Below are positions 55,141 to 64,000 of a stretch of DNA of 64,000 nucleotides, piece after piece (positions within the stretch are counted from its first letter, which is position 1; each line of letters starts with the position of its first letter). Under the pieces are notes generated by a model. The model saw only the letters and a program-made list of their open reading frames with translations, had not been told where the DNA came from and did not search any database. The position numbers were made by a program, and so were the translations under genes. Source of the DNA: Miscanthus floridulus (taxonomy: Eukaryota > Streptophyta > Magnoliopsida > Poales > Poaceae); the NCBI RefSeq assembly GCF_019320115.1, contig NC_089584.1:77381260-77445259 (forward strand), written 5' to 3'.

Positions 55141-56217
55141 GAAGATGGTGAACATCTCCTGGACCAAATCCACTCTGGCTCCTACGGCAATCACGCGGCC
55201 TCGAGAACGTTGGATGGCAAGGCTTTCCGAGTAGGGTTCTATTGGTCGTTAGCCATAGCCGATGCAGAGAAGCTAGTCCACCATTGTGAGGGTTGTCAGT
55301 TCTTTGCCAAGAGAATCCACGTACCAGCACACGAGATTCAGACAATATCAGCCTCTTGGCCCTTCGCATGCTAGGGACTAGATATGATCGAGCCCTTCAA
55401 ACCGGCTCCTGGGAAATTTACATGTGTCTTTGTGCTGATCGATAAATTTTCTAAGTGGATAGAGTACATGCATCTGGTATAGGCATCTTTAGAAAAGGCT
55501 ATCATGTTCATCGACCAGGTCATCCACCGCTTCGGCATACCCAACAGTATCATCACTAATATGGGTACTCAGTTCACCGGGAACACTTTTTGGGACTTTT
55601 GCGATGAAAGGAGCATAGTAGTAAAATACATCTTGATGGCGCACCCTAGAGCTAATGGACAGGTCAAGCGGGCAAATGGTATGATCTTGGACGCACTTAA
55701 GAAGAGGATGTACAGAGAAAATGACAAAGCTCTTGGAAGATGGCTCAAAGAGTTACCAGCCATGGTCTGGGACCTCAGAACCCAGCCTAGTCGTAATACC
55801 GATGTATCACCATACTTTATGGTTTAGGGCGCTAAGGCAGTGCTCCCAGCAGATATAGCCTTTAGATTAGCATGGGTAGAGAACTTCGATGAAGACAAGG
55901 CCAATGAAGTGCGGGAGCTGGAAGTGAATAGTGCAAAAGAGAAGCGGCTTGATTCTTGCGTATGTACAGCCAAATACCTTACTGTTTTGCATAGGTACTA
56001 TAACAAGAACGTTGAGGAGCGGTTCTTTGTGGTTGGGGACCTGGTCCTAAAGTGGAAGACGAATCAGGCTAGTGTGCACAAACTCGCAACTCCATGGGAA
56101 GGGCCCTTCATGATCAAGGAGGTTACACAACCAATGTCTTACAGGTTAGCTCACCTGGACGGTATAGATGTACCCAATTCATGGCACATCGACAAGCTTA
56201 GGTGTTTCTATGCTTAA
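55141..56217 (+). pseudogene. Element C integrase
   Basis: Recognisable throughout and ends HIDKLRCFYA. The second catalytic Asp is changed (ITNMGTQF, codon aat at 55558-55560), as is the NGQVERANG motif (NGQVKRANG), so both those active-site residues are lost. Stops near 55371, 55482 and 55826. An AATAAAG follows at 56259-56265. Confidence 0.85.
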
Positions 56218-56743
56218 CTACCAAGATATGTACTCCTCTTGTACTTTCGATTTAATTCAATAAAGCTATTATGATTTCCCCGACCACTCTAATGTGTCAC
56301 TTCAAAGTATATTGTTATTCTAACTCAACCAGTCAAAACCGACCACCATTCCTTCCCGGGTTTTTGGAGCAGGCCCTGTCTTCGGTTCCTCCCAACACAT
56401 GCATGGGATCTGCTCTCTACGCTACGGGTGATCGGCAGGTCCCCTCTGGTTTGACTTGTGTGCGTCTACGTGTGCACAGGCTACGCACCTCACACTCCAA
56501 CCACAGGATAAACTAGGGCCATACAAACCTTTCAAGATGACGTGTTGACTAAACTGGTACAACTAAACAGAATGCTAACATGTTCTCACTTGGTTACACC
56601 AACACGAGATCCAAGCTTAAATAAGTTTTCTACAAAACAAACAAGCTTACGCTGATATATAGTTACGTTATTACAAGCTTGCTTGAAAAGGTCCAAGTTT
56701 ACAATAACACAACTATATCTTCTTCTACAGCTATAGCCTATAC

Positions 56744-59700
56744 TATTGGCTAGTCGGGGCATGCGGCACCTGCTGCTCGCTGGGCCTAACATCGTGCTTG
56801 AGTCTCAGGGACTCTTGTACTGGTCGAGCTGAAGAAGACGGCCCCGCCGATGCCTGGCTGGTCGAGACTACAGGCTTCGCCAGTTGGCTTAAAAATGACG
56901 GCGCTTCCAGCTGACTTATTGATGGCGTACCCTATATAGGTGCTGTCCTGCCTCCACACAAGTTAATGTCACCAATTATTTTTGCCGACATGTCCAGCTG
57001 GGTCATCCGAAGCTCCTCAGCCTTGTCTGGATCTACCTCCTTTGGGTATCCAGCCTCTAGGCGCTTGAGATCGATCAAGGGGTAGTGAGCACATACCATG
57101 CTTAGCACATGTGTGCCTGTGTACTCACTCGCCTCCTTCATAAACTCCTAGAACCATCCCCATGCCTTTCGGCATCTATCAACCAGTCCCAGCTGTGGCG
57201 TCCTTGGCACGTCCTCTGTAAGTGCTGGATCAATGAGGTTAAGGACCGGCAAAATGTCCGTTGCCACCTCCTAGCACTAGTTTTTCCATGTGTCCTAATC
57301 CTTGGTGATCTCTTAGCACTACGCCTTCCAACCGTCATGGTGTTTTATCACAGCCTCCAGATGCTTCTTGGCATTGACTTTTAAAACTGGAAACCGCACA
57401 GGCTATTAAAACGTCATATCATGACAAGATAAGGCGGGCAACAAAAGTGAGCAAAGGGGTTTGGAAAACTTACTTTTCAGTTCCTCTTTCATCTTGGTCG
57501 TGTGGTCCTAGAGCTGCGACTGGTCATGCACCTGTTTTCTGTTGTCCTCCTTCAGGCGATCACACTCCACGACCGCACGACTATTCTCCTCTCGGAGACA
57601 GACCACTTCGGCTTCTAAGCCTACACTATAGCTGTTACTACCAACAACGCAACAACACTTGTCATGCACTCATTGCGATAAAGTGACTACTTACTTGTTC
57701 TTTCCTGCTCTTTGTTACTAAGCTAGATGACCAGGTTCTGGTTTAGGGACTCTTGCTCTGTCCTCTCATGGTTGGTGGCTTCAAGTTGGTGGCACAAGCG
57801 TTCCACTTCCGCCGTTAGCTCTTTATTGCTTGCAATGATCCCCTCGATCTGGTCAAAGCATTTCTTACGGTACCTTGCGGTCTTCATTAAGTCCTGTGTG
57901 CAAAAAGCTAAGTATGAAAGTTTGACTAGACAACAAGATCAGGTGGTGAAGCAAAGCATACCTGGACCTCCGTCACCAGTCGTTTCGCCGCTCGTTCAAC
58001 TTTCTTGGTCTCTTCGACCTCTGGGATTTCCTCATGAACAACCCATTGGTCGTTCCACCAACACGACACATACACATGTTGTCATTTGTCCTATGGATGG
58101 CCCAAGACCTCCTCTACTTCGTCCTCTTCGTGCTCTTCTTTGGGTATCGGTGCTGGTACGGAGTTAGCAACTTCTGCGATCACTATGGCCTTCCCACAGG
58201 CTGCAGCATCGATGAACATGCTCTATGCTCTCACCTCTAGCCACTGCTCCTTGGTCTGTTCCATTACCCTTGGTGCTGAGGTGTTGCCCTCAGCAGGGTT
58301 AGCGCTCAGAGCACTTGTGCTTGGCTCGGCTCTTCCCTCGACCCCCTGCTCGGGGACTGTTGTCTGACTGCTTATTTGCTAAGGCCCCAACGGACCTTCT
58401 ACTATGGGTTCCTCGATGGCCAGCTGCTAGGCAGTCTTCTCTAAAATTGCTGGTGGAGCCACACCGCTCCTGGCTAGTTGGTTCGGATTTTCGGTGGACG
58501 CTGAACTAGTACATCCGAGATAAGTTCAGAAGGCAACCATATTCAATACAAATTGCTAGCTTACATCAAGGTTACAAATACTTACATGTTGGAAGCATGG
58601 AATGATGTGGTGAAGGCGCGTCTCTTCGGCCGTGCTTGCTCCATGTGTTGTGCGGGTGACACCTGGTCTCCCTCTACATCCAGCACCGCCGCTAGGCCTT
58701 GGTGCTCGACCCCTCCACCGCTTGTCCTTCGTGCTATAGTGGTTGGCGATGTAGGTCCCACCAGCACGGAGGAACCACCTTGCTCCATCGACTCCAGTTG
58801 CCTCCTCCTCTTTTGAGGGATGAGTCGAAAGATGTCTATATCCTCTCCCTCCTCTATGTCATCGTCCAACAAAGTAAAGATCGCCTGACGACGCTTGCTG
58901 GCCGCCGGCCGCTTACCAGCAGCTTTGGCCACTGCCTCCTCTCCAACTTCAAGCATGGCCCAATCGACGTCCTCGACCCCGACACTAGTCTGGGTGGTTG
59001 GGTCAGCAACTTGCGGCCAATATACACCAGGGGGTGGCGACACAAACACTGTCACTCTATCCCGACCATTAATCTGGGAAACAAATAGGAGATAACACAG
59101 TAAGTTTCTACTACAATATAAGACTACGGGTACAAGGCAAGATGAGTCACCTTTGGGGGAGGTCGGACGAGCTTGAAAGCGTGCTCAATGTCGCTCAATC
59201 TGACATAATTTGGATCAGCTAAGTTAAATAGCTCTCCAATTCTAGCCCTAATTTTGTTCTTGTCAAGCGCCTCTTGCCTCATCCTCGTCGGGTCTACGCT
59301 ACCTTGGTACTCGTAGCTAGGATGTACCCTCCTCTGGCAGGGCTAGATCCGTCGGCTGATGAAGCTCCCGACCATGCTCGAACCATCTAGTTTCTTCCAT
59401 GGGATCATCCCAAATATTTCTGGAATCTGTTCCAGGTGCTCAGGCTTCTCTGACCAGCTTGTCCTCTTCTTCGGAATGAACCCCACATCGCACAGTGTGA
59501 TTGTGTTTGGCTCTTTGCGGATGTAGAAACATTTCTTGTACCAGTCATCAAGCGACATGTTCCATGGGCAGTGTAGGTATTGGGCCTTCATTCCATCACG
59601 GAGGTTGAGGTACACACCTCTGGCTATCTTCGAGCCACCGCTTCCTTTCTTCCGTAGACAAAAAAGATGGTGAAAAAATCAAAATGGGGCTGGAAGCCGC

Positions 59701-60034
59701 CATATGCTTTGCAAAGATGAATGAAGGTGGCAACAAGGAGGATCAAGTTGGGATGCAGATTGCAAATCCCAATCTCGTAGTACAGACAGAGCCCCTGAAG
59801 GAAAGGATGTACTAGAACCCCAAATCCCCGCTTAAAGAAGTCTTCGAACACCACGATCTCACCTGGTGGTGGATCGGGGTACCCTTCGCCCTCCGGCGCA
59901 CGCCATCCTGCGAGCTCCTTGTTGTGGAGTACTCCCATGGTGACGATGTCTTCAATGGTCTGCTCGTTGCTTCTCGATTTCCACCACTCCTTTGCCATGA
60001 CTCCTACTTTCTTCTATGCGTCACTTTTCACCAT
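56744..60034 (-). pseudogene. Antisense gene of element C, six exons, decayed
   Basis: Exons on the minus strand: 60034-59151, 59073-58586, 58505-57962, 57893-57695, 57620-57474, 57386 to about 56744. Introns of 68-87 bases, all GT..AG, lie at the same places and phases as in B. Exons 4 and 5 are 199 and 147 nt in both copies; exons 2 and 3 are 9 and 27 nt longer here. Premature TAGs occur at 60014, 59343, two in exon 3 and 56932, each CAG in B. A single-base loss near 59620 breaks exon 1. The B stop TGA reads CGA here (56824-56826), extending the frame 27 codons. The PF04195-type domain, basic cluster and coiled coil are all recognisable. Confidence 0.8.
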
Positions 60035-61288
60035 GAATCTGGCCTTCCTGATGAACGAGGAAATGGTGGAGGATTGATTGGTGGTGATTTTGGAGGTATT
60101 AGGGTTGGCAAGAGGAAGAAGAAGGCTGCGGCTACGAATGGTAATGGGGTTCAGTAAAAAGTAACTTACCAATTCTATACTGTATTTAACCAAGAGTTCT
60201 GTCGTTTTGTCTGTCTGAGATTCTTGGGAGATGTGCGCACGCACCGTAGATGGTTGTTTTCACAGCCTCGACATCTATGCCAATATATGCGCCTCTTCGT
60301 TATCAGTGTATGTGTCTCTTCATTACCAGTGTGAGAGGGCCCACACTGATGCACCTACTTACAAGTGACATGCAATAGTTTGCTTGAAAAGACAAGAAGG
60401 CAGTATGATGTGCTATACCCGTCTACTTTTTTGACCAAACGTGTCAGATTGGACTTGACAGAGCAAAAAAATGGTACAAGTGGTATATGGTTTGTTGCCG
60501 CACTTCTCGTGCTGGGGGACTGTCCAGACCAACATTGTGCTCGGGGACTGTCCAGACCACCATCGTGCTCGGGGACTGTCCAGACCACCATTGTTTTTGG
60601 GGACTGTTCAGACCACTATCGTGCTCGGGGACTGTTCCGACCACTATCGTGCTCAGGGACTGTTCCAACCACTCTCCGAACATTGCTCGAAGACCGCTCT
60701 CCTCGGCTACATGTGATTTGTACTCACATACAATTGAGAGGCATTTATTTAGACCTTGCTACAAGGCTTATACCTCGCCTTCCAGCAAGCTCAGGGACTA
60801 CATCGGTATGATGCACCTACCAGTGCATCTCGTGTTGCTTGTACGATGATTGGATTCTCAACTTCAGTGGGAATTCTTTTTAGACCCTGGCACCACATGC
60901 ATACATCACCTACTACCAGGCTCGGGGACTAAGTGGGCACTCTTCACCTTGCGGTGAATGTGCTTATTTTATCGACCCCTACGCTCTGACTGTTTGCTAG
61001 AACTACTATTGTCCAAGGGTCACTTACATTTCTTTTCAGAAATACAAGTGGGCACACTTGATAAGGAAATAAATCTTTTTCTTTTTTCTTTAGAGCACCA
61101 TGTATTCTTTGGACAACCAGAATCTTTGGCTATAATCGTGGTCTACTGCTCTCTGTTCTGACCAGAATGCTGGCACATTCGATTGGTCAATGTTTCAACC
61201 AGTTGGAGATGACATGAAGACGGATCGCATTAGTCGAAAGAGATCGAACGGCATGTCGCAGCATAATACATGGTGCTCGGGGACTAGT
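60035..61288. repeat. 3' noncoding region of C with 28-base array
   Basis: Contains a degenerate tandem array at 60513-60680 (gtgctcggggactgtcc with agaccaccatc, about six units), a single copy of the block duplicated in B (60690-60960), and the priming-site sequence gctcggggactagt before the LTR. The TATA motif seen upstream of the antisense gene in B is not present here. Confidence 0.75.
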
Positions 61289-61758
61289 TGTGGGTGTATT
61301 AACCCCTATACCCTTATGGCTAGGCTTGGGCCGGCCCGAATCAGGTGGTCTGGCCCACTAGAAGACGACGCATGGCCTGACCAATCTGTTTGGAATCCCG
61401 TGCAAGGAATCAAGGCAGATTTGGAGGTCAAGCAAGATCCTGGTCAGTTAGAATAGGAATCCTTATCTGGCCACCTATGGCAATTGTAACAGGCTAGGAT
61501 TAGTTTCTAGATTTGTAACCCTACCCCTCGGACTATATAAGGCAGGCAGGGGACCCCTCTAAAAACATCTCTCATTGACATACAACAATACAATCAGACG
61601 CAGGACGTAGATATTACGCCTTTACGGTGGCCGAACCTTGATAAAACCTCGTGTCTGTCTTGCGTCACCATCTTGTTTGTAGCTTGTGCATCTGTCTGCC
61701 GACAATCTACTACCTTGGGCATACCCCTAGGTAGACTGCCGACCATATTTCGTCGACA
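61289..61758 (+). repeat. 3' LTR of element C
   Basis: 470 bases, TGTGGGTGTATT..CGTCGACA; partner of 49170-49639. Target duplication cttac follows. Confidence 0.95.
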
Positions 61759-61763
61759 CTTAC

Positions 61764-63285
61764 CCGTCATAAACTAAAAATAAAGTGACACCAAGCATCT
61801 TGCAAGGCTATATAAGTGGAGCTAGCTTGACACCATTTTGCATAAAAAGCCACTAATTAAGCTATACATTTTATAATTCGGTCATCAAGTTAATTATAGC
61901 TATTCATCTCTAGATTAGCAACTAACATGTGCCAAACATGTGGTATATCATTTAGTAGCATAACAATAGTAACAATAACTGGTGTAAGATTTTCATATTC
62001 ATCAGAATCATCATATTCCATAATCCAATTACTATGATGAAGAAGCTCCATCAAGTTTCTCACTATTCAGGAGAGACGGCGATTTAAATCGATTGCAACC
62101 AGCTGGGCAGTTATTCCTAACACAAACCTAGAAATACCTATGCTAAGGTAGTCTTAGGTCACCTTTGGTACAACTCAGGTACATATTTCACGGGTTCGAT
62201 CAGCGTCGCACCCTTAGGGACACTACCGGATGCGAGGTCGATCAGGACTCTAACCTGCCCTTGGCCTCATATCGGCTCCCCGCACATCCTTACTACCTCC
62301 AGAGGGTGCACTTTCACTTAATGGGTCCCATCCTGAGTTGAGCTACTCGGCTTCACGGTTGGAACGAGTTATCCGGCCAGCTAAGTGAGAGACATGCGTT
62401 CAAAATGACAAGAGGGCCTCCAACGATGCGGTCCTTAATCGACACAGACAGAATTATATGAGTCAACCTACACATAGACTCCGCCCGACCTCTAGTTACA
62501 TTAGCCCATGGTTCTTTTCCACGATAGCAAATATAACCAACTGTGCTCCGGTATCCACCGATATCTCACAGGTGATAGGAAATCACCCAATTTCTATCGA
62601 GCTAAGCATGGCTAAGCATATATTCGATCCTGGACCTACACAGGGTTTAAGGTGTATTTTTGGACAAGGAAGTTATATGCATCAAGTGTTTTCAATCAAC
62701 TCCAATAACCTAATGCATCAAACATAAATGACGCAAGTGATATTTGTAAAAACATAGGAGGCTTAGAATGCTCCGGGGCTTGCCTGGGATCTAACACAAA
62801 GTCAGTTCAGTTAGCTTGCACCGTCTTAGGGAACATCTTCCACTCTAAGTATGCACTCCAGGGGTCCTTCCATCTTTAGGATAGGTCCACCAACATCGTC
62901 TTTTGGTTTGACTCCATTATCACATGCTTCACATCCACACGTTGTGCATCTAGCGTACCTAGATGAGATGCAACAATGCAAGTGCATGAATGTGAAGAAT
63001 GGTAACATGAGATGCATCATATAAAAGCATTCAAGATAAGTATAAGGTTACACCTGAACACATATGCACTTAGAGTTATTTAACTAAACATCAACCAAGC
63101 ACAATAGGTGGATATAGCCAGCATATCAAGCATGACATAGCCATTAACTTATGTTCAACTATTGCAAACATTTATCAATCAAGAACTAACTAACAAGTTT
63201 AGCCAAATAAGAGTAGGCTAAAGCAATCACCTAGCCTATGTACAGAAATCTAGATAGCAGCACCGTAGTCACTCGTTGTAGCCAT
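61764..63285 (-). repeat. Element I, second part: noncoding retrotransposon-like DNA
   Basis: Continues the sequence interrupted by C at 49169. It includes a GC-richer stretch at 62150-62600 (cgcacccttagggacact, tgtgctccggtatccacc) and short open stretches without domains. I believe this is LTR or UTR sequence of a Del/Tekay-like gypsy element read on the minus strand; this is from general appearance only. Confidence 0.35.
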
Positions 63286-64000
63286 ACTAGAGTTACAAGC
63301 ATTCAATAAAAGTGATCTTGGACTTTATGGAAAGCTAATGAAATTGTCTACAACTTTGTTATTCATACCAAAAGCTAATTCATAGGTTAACATGATCAAA
63401 TATACCAATATTTCAGGTCTGCACAGACAAGGACAGAAAACGGATAGTAACTTCAGAGATGCATAACTGGAGTTCTAGACATTCAGCAAATATGATTCTT
63501 AACTTTATGAAAATATTATTAAGTTATATATAACTTTATTATTATCATCTTAAGACGATTCTATAGCTAACAAGGTTAAACAATCCAATGAAGACTTCTC
63601 TATTTAGATTTGGACAGAACCTGTCATTCCACTTTGAATAGCAATAACTAGAGTTCTATACCACCAAAAGCAGTAATATTAGACATTTTAGAAAGCTTAG
63701 GAAAAACACTACAACTATCCTATTATCACCAATACATGATTCTATGTTTAAATAAGTCAAACAATATAATCATTCAAATCTGTTCAGAGGACATGCAAAA
63801 TCTGACAACAAACTTTTAAAATCTATAACTCCTAAAGAAGCTGGCCTAAAATCATGAAAATTTAGGATAATAAATGTAAGGAAATTATCTACAACTTTTG
63901 TATTCAATATATCTATAGAAAACATCATTTGCATCACGAAAATATCACCACCACAAAAACTATACATGCAGCCATTTTCAGCACATAAGCAAAATTGATT
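63286..64000. repeat. Degenerate tandem repeat, period 180-181 bases
   Basis: Units start at 63286, 63466, 63647 and 63828 (the last cut by the window end), with anchors actagagttacaagc, actggagttctagac, actagagttctatacc and actcctaaagaagc. Each unit has a ctacaactttgttattca-like segment about 65-80 bases in. The spacing is regular although the identity between units is low. Confidence 0.75.

Larger units (their letters stand above)
49170..61758 (+). mobile_element. Element C: second, older copy of the B family
   Basis: About 12.6 kb on the plus strand, LTRs 49170-49639 and 61289-61758, with a perfect 5-base target duplication cttac (49165-49169 and 61759-61763). Same gene order as B, including the antisense gene. 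By eye about 40 of 470 LTR sites differ, almost all transitions, giving an age of a few million years at 1.3e-8 per site per year (CpG and CHG decay inflates this). Many stops and some frameshifts; not functional. Confidence 0.95.

Noticed and set aside
56586..56792. Extension of the antisense gene of C through the hairpin
   Set aside because: This open stretch is in a different frame from exon 6; the exon 6 frame stops near 56744.
62458..62727. 89-codon open frame in region I
   Set aside because: Noncoding repeat sequence by context; no domain.

Overview
The window is nuclear DNA from a grass, probably a panicoid or andropogonoid relative of sorghum, sugarcane or Miscanthus. This is inferred from the types of element present and was not tested by a search. 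It holds one cellular gene that looks intact, surrounded by nested LTR retrotransposons. Reference letters used here: A, D and E are Ty1/copia elements of Sirevirus type, all on the minus strand. B (minus) and C (plus) are two copies of one Ty3/gypsy family of Tat type. F is a small copia element (plus). G, H and I are fragments.

Layout. 1-17137: element A, its gag split by B (2024-15114; 5-base target duplication cttct). 17138-19532: gene-free DNA with a 0.5 kb foldback. 19533-27003: a four-exon gene for an 865-residue protein with a long Pro/Ser-rich repeat region and two LSD1-type zinc fingers; its introns hold several MITEs and a SINE. 27004-28157: intergenic DNA with an RNase H-like remnant. 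28158-45066: a three-deep nest, D (30912-41086) inside the LTR of E, which lies inside F. 45067-49164: fragments G, H and I. 49170-61758: element C (target duplication cttac). 61764-64000: more of region I, ending in a degenerate tandem repeat of 180-181 bases.

How the parts work together. B and C encode Gag-protease, reverse transcriptase with a second RNase H, and integrase on the sense strand. On the opposite strand, between integrase and the 3' LTR, each carries a separate gene with its own promoter region and five short introns. The two copies share every intron position and keep exon lengths equal or different by multiples of three, although C is badly decayed. This convergent spliced gene inside a retrotransposon is the most notable feature of the window. 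Both copies also share amber codons at the Gag-protease/RT and RNase H/integrase junctions.

History. The LTRs of B differ at only a few sites, so B is young. Those of C differ at about 40 of 470 sites, nearly all transitions. Nonsense codons in C are overwhelmingly C-to-T changes, with CAG to TAG the commonest, as expected of a long-methylated element. No rRNA gene, functional tRNA gene or CRISPR array was seen.
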